Shown piece by piece: positions 25,501-33,376 of a DNA stretch of 64,000 nucleotides. The DNA is taken from contig JABXIA010000120.1 in NCBI GenBank assembly GCA_013373325.1, positions 1 through 64,000 of the forward strand, written 5' to 3'. The stretch's first letter is position 1; the number at the start of each line of letters is the position of its first letter. A model generated the notes under the pieces. It worked only from the letters and a program-made list of their open reading frames with translations, searched no databases and was not told the origin of the DNA. The position numbers and the translations under genes were made by a program. Source of the stretch: Paracoccaceae bacterium. Its GTDB lineage: Bacteria; Pseudomonadota; Alphaproteobacteria; Rhodobacterales; Rhodobacteraceae.

Positions 25501-26838
25501 GGCTGGCGCGCGGATGCAGCCATCCAGGGGCTCGGCCGCACGCATCGCTCGGCCCAGGTCAGCGCACCGTTCTTTCGGGTCTGCACCTCCGATGTGCATG
25601 GCGAGAAACGTTTCACCTCGACGATCGCCAAACGCCTCGACCAGCTGGGGGCCCTGACCAAGGGCCAGCGCGAGACCGGCTCGCAAGGCATGTTCCGCGA
25701 GGAGGACAATCTCGAAAGCCCGATCGCGCGAGCGGCGCTGCGTGGGTATTTCGCCGATCTTGCCGCCGGGCGCGCCGAGGCGATGAGCTACGAGAGCTTC
25801 ACCGACTGGACGGCCCTGCGGCTGATCGACAAGGACGGGGTGCTGCTCGAAGAGCTTCCCCCGATCCAGCGGTTTCTCAACCGGGTGCTTGCCCTTCCCA
25901 TCCACATGCAGAACGCGCTCTTTGCCGAGTTCATGCGCCGGATTGCCGATCAGTCTGAGCGGGCGCGCGCGGCGGGCACGCTCGATCTCGGCGTGGAAAC
26001 CCTACGTGGCGAAAAGATCGAGCAGGTCTCCACCGAGGATCTCTGGACCTGCCCGAAATCCGGCGCCGTGACGCGGATTATCGGACTTGAGGTGACGGAC
26101 CCAGTGTATGTCCTGGTCGCCGAAGAGGCCATATCGCGCAATCCCGACAAGCTGCCGATGGTGAATCGCGCCTCCGGTCGCGCGGCGCTCATCTCGGCGC
26201 GGCCCATGCAGATGTATGACGAGGACATTGTCACGCTGATGCGCAAGGCGGTGCGGCCAAACGGGTCGAGCTATCTCGAAGAGGCACGGTTTGAGTCCTC
26301 GGCTTGGGAAGAGATCGACAGGCCCGAATTTGCGCAGATTTGGGAGGCCGAGGCTGCGTCCCTGCCAAAAACCACCACGACCAAGCTCTACCTGCTGACC
26401 GGGCTGCTGCTGCCGATCTGGAAGGACATTCCGACCACCAATGAGCGGATCTACCGTGTCACGCCAGACGGGGCGACGGCCATGATCGGGCGGACGCTGA
26501 GTGAGGAAGGGGCGGCCTCGCTGCGCGCCCGCTTCCTCGTCTCCAATCCGCAAACGCCACAGGAGATGTTGACCGCCGCCCTCGGCACCACCGCACCTGT
26601 CGATCTGGGCCGGGGTCTGACCCTGACCCGTCGCCGGGTCGCAGGCGAGATGCGCCTTGAGTTGGGCGGTGCGGATCGGGGCATGATCGATGGCCTCAAG
26701 GCGCTCGGCTGCTTCACCGAGATCATCGCCTTCCAGTTGCGTGTGTTCCTGCCGCATGGGGACGGGATCGACACGGGAAGCATTCTGGCCCGGATCGTGG
26801 GGCAGCGAGTCGCCAAGGTGGCAGAACAAGCCGCCTGA
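22576..26838 (+). CDS. Methyltransferase / strawberry-notch-type SF2 helicase fusion
   Basis: The 1420-residue product joins two enzymes. Residues about 95-285 are a class I SAM-dependent N6-methyltransferase: motif I EPSAGTGA at 134-141 and NPPF at 197-200. A proline/alanine linker (about 320-360) leads to a strawberry-notch-like helicase: Walker A DGTGCGKG at 481-488, DEAH at 588-591, and a C-terminal half with FSDAGGTGRSYHA and IQGLGRTHRSAQ. Related giant proteins travel on conjugative plasmids and phages and are thought to act on entering DNA, for example by modification or remodelling that blunts host defences. That role is inference. The ATG at 22576 follows CAAAGGAAAATCCCC. Confidence 0.9.
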   Translation: MSKPRTANPALAISEADLASALALIGTEIDHQPLRSSALARVMRETFLGSNAGGAWDWRMAYDLMQAAAVQVLLRGNGVAGDIAAAKLLASRLLTETRRSEQQIRLQQFSTPLSFAAMVVRAAAVRKGETLLEPSAGTGALAAFAARAGATLLLNEIDPFRQRLLRAVFGGEVTGHDGEHIDDLLQRPVLPDVVVMNPPFAASVDRSRDKHIAAKHLIAAAKRLAPGGRLVAIMPPGFTPERDAAHWSRACSLLTPRLALTMPGQVYRKLGTTVETQLMIFDKVQEDCEMIRAVVCDLDEALPFVDAVAATRPEMHPAQRAAAIPHIRPTVPSSAPRKTAAAPVAASKPRANAVVPLTFTSFDIPRDNTPISDIYARYRPQRIEIAGAQEHPTPLVESIAMASVAPPMPSNTGRDDLRLPARLVEEGHLSEAQLETIIMAHDAHGRDLPGRFTIDDDQTKLTRADDDPDARAYRLGYFLGDGTGCGKGRECAGLILVNWLAGRRKAIWVSKSATLIEDAIRDWTDLGGSPADIQPVSKWKPDQSIPMGDGILFVTYATLRSAGKCGTTRLSQILAWMGEDFEGVLAFDEAHAMQNAAGSEQGRGVKPSQQGLAGLRLQLAAPRARVFYISATGATSVHNLAYAARLGLWGQGPEYPFPSRESFVSAMEAGGVAAMEVVARDLKTLGLYTARALSFDGVEYDVLEHALTPAQIEIYDAYAGAFRMIHHNLEAALTATGVNDASGETNASAARASAKSRFESTKQRFFNHLLMGMKAPTIIRAIKDDLAAGNACVIQVVSTGESLLKRRLEAMDPEDELVEGALTPRDYVLGYLEQAFPIHAQKLVEIDGNMVAEPLRDETGALVVSREALALRDAAMMELMTLAAIPSALDQILWAFGDEAVAEVTGRFIRPLKAEDGHLFIEKRSASSNSSETQAFMDGEKDILIFSDAGGTGRSYHAAQTAKNQKRRRHYLLEPGWRADAAIQGLGRTHRSAQVSAPFFRVCTSDVHGEKRFTSTIAKRLDQLGALTKGQRETGSQGMFREEDNLESPIARAALRGYFADLAAGRAEAMSYESFTDWTALRLIDKDGVLLEELPPIQRFLNRVLALPIHMQNALFAEFMRRIADQSERARAAGTLDLGVETLRGEKIEQVSTEDLWTCPKSGAVTRIIGLEVTDPVYVLVAEEAISRNPDKLPMVNRASGRAALISARPMQMYDEDIVTLMRKAVRPNGSSYLEEARFESSAWEEIDRPEFAQIWEAEAASLPKTTTTKLYLLTGLLLPIWKDIPTTNERIYRVTPDGATAMIGRTLSEEGAASLRARFLVSNPQTPQEMLTAALGTTAPVDLGRGLTLTRRRVAGEMRLELGGADRGMIDGLKALGCFTEIIAFQLRVFLPHGDGIDTGSILARIVGQRVAKVAEQAA

Positions 26839-26959
26839 AAAGTCAAAGCGAGCTTCCGGTCGGGCGGCGTGGATGGGATTTGGCCGATCTGCGCTTTCCG
26901 GGCGCGCGCTGACCAATGCCAGGCCCGGCCCCCCCAAATTCAGATAAGAGGACAGACCC

Positions 26960-27346
26960 ATGACCAATCCCCAGATCGACTATGCCGCAATGGCGGCTCA
27001 GTGGCGTGCAGAGCGCGAAACCACCTTGAAGGCATCCAGAGTGGAGCTGCTCGCGCAACTACGTGCGCTTGGCATCAGCGAGGTCGCTGTCGAATACGAA
27101 GGCTATGGCGACTCCGGCAATGTCGAGGATGTGACGGTGCAGCCTGCAGAGGTCCAACTGCCGGAGCCGCTTGCCACAGAGGTTGGCGACTTCGCCTGGT
27201 CGCTCGCCTATCACCATCACCCGGGGTTCGAAAACAACGAGGGCGGCTACGGCACGCTGACCTGGGACATCACCGCCGACAGTGTCACCTTGGATCATGC
27301 CGACCGCTATGTCGAATGCTCGCACAGCTATGACGAGGGGCTGTGA
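26960..27346 (+). CDS. Conserved plasmid protein (DUF6878-like)
   Basis: The 128-residue protein contains GISEVAVEYEGYGDSGNVED, a segment I associate with a family listed as DUF6878. It is acidic, has a His cluster (AYHHHPGFENNEGGYG) and no membrane segment. The start follows GAGGACAGACCC, the leader shared in this block. The next gene begins one base after its stop. The function is unknown. Confidence 0.75.
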   Translation: MTNPQIDYAAMAAQWRAERETTLKASRVELLAQLRALGISEVAVEYEGYGDSGNVEDVTVQPAEVQLPEPLATEVGDFAWSLAYHHHPGFENNEGGYGTLTWDITADSVTLDHADRYVECSHSYDEGL

Positions 27347-27347
27347 G

Positions 27348-27809
27348 ATGGCCCATCCGCTTCATCATGCCGAAAGCTCTGCCCGGAAATTCGGCGGGGT
27401 GCCGTCCGACTATCAAGCCGTCCACGACTGGTTCGACGCTTCCAAAGAGCACCTCGCGCTCTTCACGCACAGAGCCATGCGTCACCATGCGCAAGGCCTT
27501 TTTGAGGCCGAACGGGTTTTTGGCCTGACACTGACCAATAGTGCGGGCCGCGACATCCCCGTGCGCTGGATCGGCGAGCAGCATATCCGTGAAGACTGCC
27601 AGGGCCGCATCCCGAGCATGGCGGACTGGCTGCGACGGATACAGCCTGAGCCATGGATGGCCAATGGCCACATCGACCGGCATTCCGGCGATGAGCCCTG
27701 CGGCGACCCAAGGGTTGCCTGGGCCTCCGAGGTCGCCGCCGGACGAACGGTTCTTGGCCTGAAAGATTGGATGGCGGCGCGCGCGACGCGGGCCACGCAA
27801 AGCGCCTGA
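27348..27809 (+). CDS. Conserved plasmid protein (DUF6915-like)
   Basis: The 153-residue product begins MAHPLHHAESSARKFGGVPS and contains DWFDASKEHLALFTHRAMRH and WIGEQHIREDCQGRIPSMAD. This pattern is common in plasmid and phage gene sets and, from memory, is called DUF6915. Its many His residues could bind a metal, but no known active site is evident. It directly follows the DUF6878-like gene with a one-base gap, so they are likely one transcription unit. Confidence 0.75.
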   Translation: MAHPLHHAESSARKFGGVPSDYQAVHDWFDASKEHLALFTHRAMRHHAQGLFEAERVFGLTLTNSAGRDIPVRWIGEQHIREDCQGRIPSMADWLRRIQPEPWMANGHIDRHSGDEPCGDPRVAWASEVAAGRTVLGLKDWMAARATRATQSA

Positions 27810-27844
27810 CAGCTCTCGGCCGTTTGCCAAACGAATACTGTATG

Positions 27845-27870
27845 GAAGCCCGGTTGGAAGATCGGGCTTC
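27845..27870 (+). terminator. Possible terminator
   Basis: GAAGCCCG (27845-27852) pairs with CGGGCTTC (27863-27870), then TTGCGTCGTTT. The stem is short and the T run broken, so termination is probable but not certain. Confidence 0.5.
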
Positions 27871-27909
27871 TTGCGTCGTTTCCCCACCATTCTTCTTGAG
27901 GAGGATCGC

Positions 27910-28212
27910 ATGACACTCAATGATATCAAGGCGGCCGTCGATGCGGGCCAGACCGTGCATTGGGCCAATACCGGCTACGTCGTCCACAAGGACCGGCTCG
28001 GTCAGTACCTCATCACCTATGTGCCGAATGGTAGCTGCATCGGTCTGACCGACCGGGGCGGGCACCGGTTGAACGGAAAAGAAACGGAGTTTTTCGTCGC
28101 GCAATCGAAGGACGCCGCAGAAAATCCGGGCAACCAATCAAGACCAGACGGGCAGGGGAGGGGCGTAGCACCCGGAGGCGCGGGGGCATTCCCACTCGGA
28201 CGGCAGCTTTGA
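27910..28212 (+). CDS. Small conserved plasmid protein
   Basis: The 100-residue protein starts MTLNDIKAAVDAGQTVHWAN after GAGGAGG, a strong ribosome site. The first 65 residues look like a small beta-rich domain (YVVHKDRLGQYLITYVPNG). The last 30 (GQGRGVAPGGAGAFPLGRQ) are low-complexity and may be a read-through tail after an older stop was lost. I recognise no family with certainty. Confidence 0.65.
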   Translation: MTLNDIKAAVDAGQTVHWANTGYVVHKDRLGQYLITYVPNGSCIGLTDRGGHRLNGKETEFFVAQSKDAAENPGNQSRPDGQGRGVAPGGAGAFPLGRQL

Positions 28213-28336
28213 CCCGTGGGCGGGGCTGAAAGGAAAGCAGGCTTTCTGATTTGTGATCCCTCAAGGGGTCGAGAAAGCAATCCCGGATGCGTTGGCAAAA
28301 ACGTCAGGCACCGGCCAATCCAAAAGGAACCATCCC

Positions 28337-29065
28337 ATGTTCGCAGGAACCCTCACCCGCAACGTCGAGACCGCAGCCGCTCAGTACACCGGCATGATCC
28401 ATTCGACACGTTTCGATATCGCCATCCAGCTTGAAAACCGCCCGAAGATGTCCGAACGCAGCCCGGATTTTGACGTAACGGCAGTCAACAAATCAGGCCG
28501 CAAGGTGCGCATCGGCACGGCCTGGAACGAGACCGGCAATACCAGCGGAAACCCTTACATCTCGATGCAGATCGATGTCGGCTTGGGCCCGTTCCGGGTC
28601 AATGCGGTGCAGACGAAAGAGGCGCGCGCGGCCCAGAGCGGCGAATTCGAGATCATCCCGCTGGTCTCGAACGGCCTGATGAAATCCGGCTCGATCTCGG
28701 GCGAGCTCACCGCTATGGACGCCGACAACGCCTTCACCGGCTACATCGCCAACATGATGTTCGATCTGGAATTCATGCTGATCGAGAACAGCTATAAATC
28801 CGAGGAGACTCACCCCGATTACCGGATCGAGGTCAGCTCGCCCCGGGGCACACCGATCCGCGTCGGCTCGGCCTGGATGGCGAAAAGCAGCCGCACGGGC
28901 AATGACTACCTGTCGCTGCTGATCAACACGCCCGATGGCGACCTGCGCGTGAACGCCGTGCAGAACGAAGAACAGCGCGGTGGGCAGACCTTCTCGATCA
29001 TCCCGTTCATCGACAGCGGTGAGCAGCCGCAGGATGCAGGCACGGGGCTGTCGTTGGTCGCCTAA
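28337..29065 (+). CDS. Tandem DUF736 protein
   Basis: DUF736 proteins are small plasmid proteins of unknown role, usually about 100 residues. Here two copies are joined in one 242-residue chain: DFDVTAVNKSGRKVRIGTAW ... LGPFRVNAVQTKE and DYRIEVSSPRGTPIRVGSAW ... DLRVNAVQNEE. Shared features are the R-(V/I)-G-(T/S)-AW turn and the R-V-N-A-V-Q ending. The start follows AAAAGGAACCATCCC. A strong terminator comes right after, so this gene closes the block. Confidence 0.88.
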   Translation: MFAGTLTRNVETAAAQYTGMIHSTRFDIAIQLENRPKMSERSPDFDVTAVNKSGRKVRIGTAWNETGNTSGNPYISMQIDVGLGPFRVNAVQTKEARAAQSGEFEIIPLVSNGLMKSGSISGELTAMDADNAFTGYIANMMFDLEFMLIENSYKSEETHPDYRIEVSSPRGTPIRVGSAWMAKSSRTGNDYLSLLINTPDGDLRVNAVQNEEQRGGQTFSIIPFIDSGEQPQDAGTGLSLVA

Positions 29066-29096
29066 TCGGCGCGCGAGATAAAACGATACGAACCGA

Positions 29097-29129
29097 AAGG
29101 GGAGCCGTGGGACCACGGTTCCCCTTTTT
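29097..29129 (+). terminator. Rho-independent terminator after the DUF736 gene
   Basis: AAGGGGA ... TCCCCTT with inner CCGTGG/CCACGG forms a long, nearly perfect stem, and the descending arm runs into TTTTT. It is a convincing terminator. Confidence 0.9.
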
Positions 29130-29219
29130 CCATGTCTGGCGGTACGACGCACACATCTGCTTGCGATCTGCTGAATATGATATACGATAATATATTATTG
29201 AGAGGACGAGGGTAGGCAC

Positions 29220-29408
29220 ATGGTGGCGAGACTGGGAAAAGCTCCGTGGTTCGAGAGCTTTGATGTAGACGCCGAGGTTGAAGAGCTTCTTGCTCATATC
29301 GTGCGTTGCACCGGATTTGCGCTGCCTGAACGACAGCGTGATGTCATCATGACCCATGCAAGGTCGAAGCTCGACAGGACAAGGCAGGCATATCTGGACG
29401 CCAAGGCA
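29220..29408 (+). pseudogene. 5' half of a gene split by the mer transposon
   Basis: A frame of 63 codons (MVARLGKAPWFESF onward) has an AT-rich promoter-like region and GAGGACGAGGG before it. It is cut exactly at a codon boundary by the left inverted repeat of the mer cassette. If the cassette and one AGGCA copy are removed, the frame continues without a stop into 35120-35467. The joined product would be 178 residues, soluble and helical, of unknown family. The in-cassette continuation (about 30 foreign residues) is not the native sequence. Confidence 0.85.
29404..29408. repeat. Target-site duplication, left copy
   Basis: AGGCA abuts the left inverted repeat and is repeated exactly at 35115-35119. 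A 5-bp duplication is the hallmark of Tn3-family insertion. Confidence 0.93.
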
Positions 29409-29446
29409 GGGGTCTGCTCCGGCTCAGTGCTAAATCCTACGTTAAG
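29409..29446 (+). repeat. Left 38-bp Tn3-type inverted repeat
   Basis: It begins GGGGTCTGCTCCGG and ends CCTACGTTAAG. The complementary repeat at 35077-35114 differs only at position 23. Confidence 0.95.
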
Positions 29447-29665
29447 CAAAACCGGTCGTTCCTTCTCGATACAGCGAACGGCAGTTCAGAGCCCACTTTG
29501 ACCGATGCTGCGTAAAGGATGTATCGCTGCTTTCGAGGGCGGTAGAAAACCTGCTTGATCGCAGCCGCGATGCGGAGGGAAAGCAGCGCCGAGTTGTCGG
29601 AACGCGTGAACCAAAAGGCGATCTAATCGAACGATTCAGCGCTTCACCCCGTCTGCGGCTGCCTC
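29447..29665. other. Gene-free segment inside the left end of the mer cassette
   Basis: Between the inverted repeat and ynfA I see no supported gene. A long minus-strand frame crosses it but is a shadow of ynfA. It could hold remains of a lost transposition module, but no motif shows this. Confidence 0.4.
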
Positions 29666-29992
29666 TCAAATACTGCGCGGTGCCCAGAGAATAATACCCG
29701 CACCGACAAGGCAAATGACCGCTCCAACTACATCCCATTGATCCGGGCGATGCCCTTCTACGCCCCATAGCCACAGCAGGGACGATACGATGTAAACGCC
29801 ACCGTAGACTGCATAGGCGCGGCCCGCCTGATCGGCGGGGCTGAGCGCCAGTAGCCAGGCGAAAGCGGCAAGGGACAGCATGCCCGGTGCCAACCAAAAC
29901 ACGCTCTTGTCCAGCCGGAACCAGGCCCAGAAAGCAAAGCATCCGGCAATTTCGGCCAGCGCAGCGGCGAAGTAGATAAGAACCGTCTTCAT
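29666..29992 (-). CDS. ynfA: YnfA family small membrane protein
   Basis: The 108-residue protein has four hydrophobic helices and matches the YnfA (UPF0060) family: [20 protein letters not shown], then [20 protein letters not shown] and a final helix ending ILWAPRSI. These relate to small multidrug-type exporters. It lies last in the mer cassette, 56 bp after the flavin reductase gene on the same strand, and probably joins the mer transcript. I took the ATG at 29992; one four codons earlier is possible. A role in metal or toxin efflux is only suggested by context. Confidence 0.88.
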   Translation of the reverse strand: MKTVLIYFAAALAEIAGCFAFWAWFRLDKSVFWLAPGMLSLAAFAWLLALSPADQAGRAYAVYGGVYIVSSLLWLWGVEGHRPDQWDVVGAVICLVGAGIILWAPRSI

Positions 29993-30048
29993 CGGGCCAG
30001 ACATACGTTCCGAGGAGGATCGGGTCTATTGCGAAAAATCTTTCAAAT

Positions 30049-31401
30049 TCAGAGAAGCGAGCCCAAATCCGATCCAACACTTGGATAGGCCGCCGTCATC
30101 GACTTAAGTTGCTTGGCCGCCAGGCCCAGCTTGATTGCCAGCCCGAAGAAATTGATCAGTTCGCCGTATTCCGGGCCGAACAGGTGCGCGCCGAGGATCT
30201 TGCCGTTCGACTTGTCCACGAGGACCTTCGCGGCAGCAGAGGTCTCGCCGATCCGGTAGTTCGAATACCAATCGCCAGTGTCGGTGAACCGAACATCGAC
30301 ATCATACCCGGCGTCCCTTGCCTCACTTTCCAACATGCCGACACGCGCCACTTCCGGGACTGTGAAGACGGCTGTAGGAATACCGGCATAATCCGGTGCG
30401 GTCTGAGTGTCTTTGAGCATGTTGGAGGCCGCGACCTTCCCTTCGATCACTGCGACTGGCGTCAGCGGCATGCCATCGGTGTCGGCGGAATCTCCGGCGG
30501 CAAAGACCGCGCTGTTTGTCGTGCTTTGCAGATGCGGGGCTACAACGATGCCCTTGTCGCTGTAATCAACACCAGCCGCCTCAAGATTCAGATCGGCCAG
30601 GGCTGCCACACGGCCCGCGCCATGCACGACCAGATCGGTTTCGATTGTTCGGGTTTCATCGCCCGACTTCACCTCGACAGTGAATGCTCTACTGGCTTCC
30701 GAGACCGACACGATTTCGGTTTCGCGCATCAGGTCCACGCCGATACCGCCGCTGCGGTCGATCAGCATTTCGACCAGATCGGGATCGAAGCCGCGTAAGG
30801 GCCGGGCGCCACGATCCACGATGATCGGGTTGGCTCCGGCCCGTGCGGCGATATGCGCAAACTCGAAGGACACGAAGCCGCCACCGATAAAAAGAACCCG
30901 ATTGGGAAGGGCCTCCAGGTTGAGGAAATCCGTGCTGTCGATCACGAGATCGGCCCCTGTGAAGCTCAGCGGCCTGGGCATGGCACCGGCGGCCACGAGG
31001 AACCGTTCCGACTGATATGCCGTTCCATCGACCTCCAGCGTGTTGCTTCCCGTGAACCGCGCGGCTCCATGCAGGGTTTCGACGCCGTTGCCCGACAGGC
31101 CCTTTTCCATCTTGTCCGGCACGGGATCGGTGAAGCCACGCTTGTGTGCCATCAGATCGGCCCAGTTGATCGACAGATCACCGGGATCGATCCCCTTGCC
31201 CTGCATGAGCCGTGCCGCGTCCATGATTTCCGCACCGCGCCGCAGGATTTTCTTTGGATCGCAGCCGCGCAATGCGCAGGTGCCGCCGTAGGGCAGCGCA
31301 TCGACAATGGCGACACGCCATCCTGCCGCGCCACATTTGTTGGCCGCGGCCACGCCCGCCATGCCCGCCCCGATGACGATCAGGTCGTAGTCTTCATTCA
31401 T
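30049..31401 (-). CDS. FAD-dependent pyridine nucleotide-disulfide oxidoreductase of the mer operon
   Basis: The 450-residue enzyme has the glutathione-reductase fold: FAD motif LIVIGAGMAGVAAANKCG, redox-active disulfide GGTCALRGCDPKK (Cys42, Cys47), NAD(P) motif RVLFIGGGFVSFEFA, and FAAGDSADT near the flavin. It lacks the C-terminal vicinal cysteines of MerA, so it is not a second mercuric reductase. The dimer domain ends YPSVGSDLGSLL. It lies 22 bp downstream of merA. A thiol-regenerating or auxiliary reductase role in metal stress is inference. Confidence 0.9.
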   Translation of the reverse strand: MNEDYDLIVIGAGMAGVAAANKCGAAGWRVAIVDALPYGGTCALRGCDPKKILRRGAEIMDAARLMQGKGIDPGDLSINWADLMAHKRGFTDPVPDKMEKGLSGNGVETLHGAARFTGSNTLEVDGTAYQSERFLVAAGAMPRPLSFTGADLVIDSTDFLNLEALPNRVLFIGGGFVSFEFAHIAARAGANPIIVDRGARPLRGFDPDLVEMLIDRSGGIGVDLMRETEIVSVSEASRAFTVEVKSGDETRTIETDLVVHGAGRVAALADLNLEAAGVDYSDKGIVVAPHLQSTTNSAVFAAGDSADTDGMPLTPVAVIEGKVAASNMLKDTQTAPDYAGIPTAVFTVPEVARVGMLESEARDAGYDVDVRFTDTGDWYSNYRIGETSAAAKVLVDKSNGKILGAHLFGPEYGELINFFGLAIKLGLAAKQLKSMTAAYPSVGSDLGSLL

Positions 31402-31423
31402 TCTCCGGTCCTTGTCCTGATCT

Positions 31424-32854
31424 TCATCCGGCGCAGCAGCTCAACTTTGCCACGTCCATATCGAAGGTTTGCGCCGCCAGCTTCAGCCCTTCCACGGTCG
31501 TCAGATAGGGGAAGATCGTCTCCCCGAGCGCCTTTGTGGTCATGCCAAACTTCAGCGCCATAACGAGGGTCTGGATCGTATCGGACCCCTCGGGCGCGAT
31601 GATCTGGCCGCCAAGCAGCCGGTCGGACTTTCTGTCCGCCACCAGCTTGATCAATCCGCGCGTGTCGCGTGCGGCCAGTGCGCGCGGCACCTGATCGAGC
31701 GGTACGATGGACGTCTTGACGTCGAGGCCCGCGTCCCGCGCCTGGGCTTCACCGAGACCGACGCCCGCGACCTGCGGGTCGGAAAACACCACCCAGGGCA
31801 TCGCGGCGTTGTCGTAGCGATGGTCTTCGCCGAGAACCGCATTTTTGGCCGCGAGCTTTGCACCATAGGCCGCCATATAGACGAACTGGTCGCGGTCGGT
31901 CACATCGCCTGCGGCATAGATGCCGCGCACCGATGTCTGCATGTCCTCGCCGACGACGATGGACCCACGCGCGTCGGTTTCCACGCCGATTGCGTCCAGG
32001 CCCATATCTTTGGTATTGGCCCGCCTGCCAGCGGTCGAAACGAGGTGATCCGCCGTCACTTCGACAGGCTTTCCGTTCTGGATCACGCGCAGTGTCACGC
32101 CCGCGTCGTCGCGGCGCACAGTGTCGTAGCTTAACCCGGTCAGAAGGGTGATGCCTTCGGCCTCGAACGCCGCCGCCAATGCCTCCGAGACCTCTGGTTC
32201 CGCGCCGGGCAACAGATGCGAACGGGCGACAAGCGTGACCTTCACGCCCATGCGGCTCATCATCTGGGCCAGCTCCGCGCCGATGTAGCCCGCGCCGATG
32301 AAGATCAGGCTTTTCGGCAGTACTTCGAGTTCCAGAAGACTGGTGCTGTTGAGCGCGCCGATTTCCTCGATGCCGTCGATGGTCGGCAGAACGGGACGCC
32401 CGCCCGTGGCGATGATGGTCCTCGGTGCTTTCAGGGTTCGCTCACCGACTGTCACGCCACCTTCGATCAGCCGCGCGGGACCGGCGTCGATGTAATCGAC
32501 ATCCTCATATTCCGGCAGAAGGTCCGCGTATTTCTTCTGGCGCAGGGTCGTGACCAGATCGTCCTTGGACTGAACGAGCGTCTGCCAATCATCCACTTGT
32601 GCCCGTCCCGACAGGCCGGGGAACCGCTTGGCAGCCCCCGCACAGTGCACGGCCTCTGCCGCACGGATCATCGCCTTGGAGGGCACGCATCCCACGTTGA
32701 CGCAAGTTCCGCCGATGGTGCCATGTCCTACGAGGGCGACACGCTTTCCGGCATCCGCGCCGGTAATTGCGGCGGAGAACCCCGCCGATCCGGCCCCAAG
32801 AACGATCAGGTCATAGCCGCCCTGTTCATCGTCGTTTTTGTTCAGGTCTTTCAT
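31424..32854 (-). CDS. merA: Mercuric reductase MerA
   Basis: MerA reduces Hg(II) to volatile Hg(0) with NADPH. The protein shows YDLIVLGAGSAGFSAAI (FAD), the catalytic GGTCVNVGCVPSK (Cys51, Cys56), SLIFIGAGYIGAELAQ (NADPH) and the diagnostic C-terminal vicinal pair in LSCCAG, which receives Hg(II) from the partner subunit. It lacks the N-terminal metal-carrier domain of longer MerA proteins. I chose the ATG at 32854 because GCGAGG lies nine bases before it; an ATG at 32872 would add six residues and overlap the upstream gene. The length is 476 residues. Confidence 0.95.
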   Translation of the reverse strand: MKDLNKNDDEQGGYDLIVLGAGSAGFSAAITGADAGKRVALVGHGTIGGTCVNVGCVPSKAMIRAAEAVHCAGAAKRFPGLSGRAQVDDWQTLVQSKDDLVTTLRQKKYADLLPEYEDVDYIDAGPARLIEGGVTVGERTLKAPRTIIATGGRPVLPTIDGIEEIGALNSTSLLELEVLPKSLIFIGAGYIGAELAQMMSRMGVKVTLVARSHLLPGAEPEVSEALAAAFEAEGITLLTGLSYDTVRRDDAGVTLRVIQNGKPVEVTADHLVSTAGRRANTKDMGLDAIGVETDARGSIVVGEDMQTSVRGIYAAGDVTDRDQFVYMAAYGAKLAAKNAVLGEDHRYDNAAMPWVVFSDPQVAGVGLGEAQARDAGLDVKTSIVPLDQVPRALAARDTRGLIKLVADRKSDRLLGGQIIAPEGSDTIQTLVMALKFGMTTKALGETIFPYLTTVEGLKLAAQTFDMDVAKLSCCAG

Positions 32855-32855
32855 C

Positions 32856-32993
32856 TCAGCGCGCCTCGCCATGTTCGGGGTCTTTTGGTCTGGCGGCGAG
32901 CAGATATATGACCGCGCCGATGGCGATCAGCGGTGTCAACATGCCGAGGAGGCCGAAGACCATGCCGGTGGCGGTGCAACATCCCATCATCAT
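32856..32993 (-). CDS. Tiny membrane protein with a vicinal cysteine pair
   Basis: This 45-residue protein starts MMMGCCTATGMVFGLLG and has one membrane helix (LLGMLTPLIAIGAVIYLLAA) and a charged tail. The Cys-Cys pair near the N-terminus resembles the Hg(II)-handing pairs of MerT and MerF. It sits between merF and merA with a 4-bp overlap on the merF side, so it is probably translated. It is too short for a confident family call. It may be a minimal mercury carrier or accessory to MerF. Confidence 0.65.
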   Translation of the reverse strand: MMMGCCTATGMVFGLLGMLTPLIAIGAVIYLLAARPKDPEHGEAR

Positions 32994-33376
32994 AAGAGCG
33001 ATCCTTTCTTTTGCGCACGGTTCAGGAGAACCGCGTAGAGTGCTGTGGCGGCGAAAACGCCGATTGTGATCCGTATTGCGAACCTGAATTCGAGAAGAAT
33101 GATCAGGATCGACAGGGCCACCGCGAGGCCGGTGGCCCAAAGTTTCGGGGCCGGTCCCGGTTTGCCAGCGCGCAGCCAAAGGGCCTGTGCCACCACGGCG
33201 AGGCTGAAAAACAGCAGCGGGAACAGGGCGTAATCGAGCCAGCCCGTGAGGGCCGACAATCCGACGCCAGCGACGATGACGACCAGAAGCGGTGTAAAGC
33301 AGCAGAGCGCGGCGAAGAGCGCACCGCCAAGCCCCCATTTCAGCAGACGGTCGGAATTTTCAGGTGTGTCAGTCAA
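32990..33376 (-). CDS. merF: MerF-like mercury transporter with extended C-terminus
   Basis: The N-terminal part, LFAALCCFTPLLVVIVAGVG followed by LSALTGWLDYALFPLL, is the MerF signature with the Cys25-Cys26 pair at the membrane face. MerF normally has about 80 residues and two helices; this 128-residue version adds one or two more helices (WATGLAVALSILIILLEF). The start is a TTG at 33376 that overlaps the stop of the preceding gene as TTGA, indicating translational coupling. No better start exists in frame close by. Confidence 0.82.
   Translation of the reverse strand: MTDTPENSDRLLKWGLGGALFAALCCFTPLLVVIVAGVGLSALTGWLDYALFPLLFFSLAVVAQALWLRAGKPGPAPKLWATGLAVALSILIILLEFRFAIRITIGVFAATALYAVLLNRAQKKGSLL

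Noticed and set aside
24229-25905. Minus-strand frame of 558 codons opposite the helicase gene
   Set aside because: It has no recognisable motif and is fully covered by the methyltransferase-helicase gene with conserved motifs.
29442-30080. Minus-strand frame of 212 codons at the left end of the mer cassette
   Set aside because: It overlaps ynfA in another phase, lacks a family match and runs into the inverted repeat.
30049-31401. A second merA
   Set aside because: The C-terminal vicinal cysteines needed to bind Hg(II) are absent.
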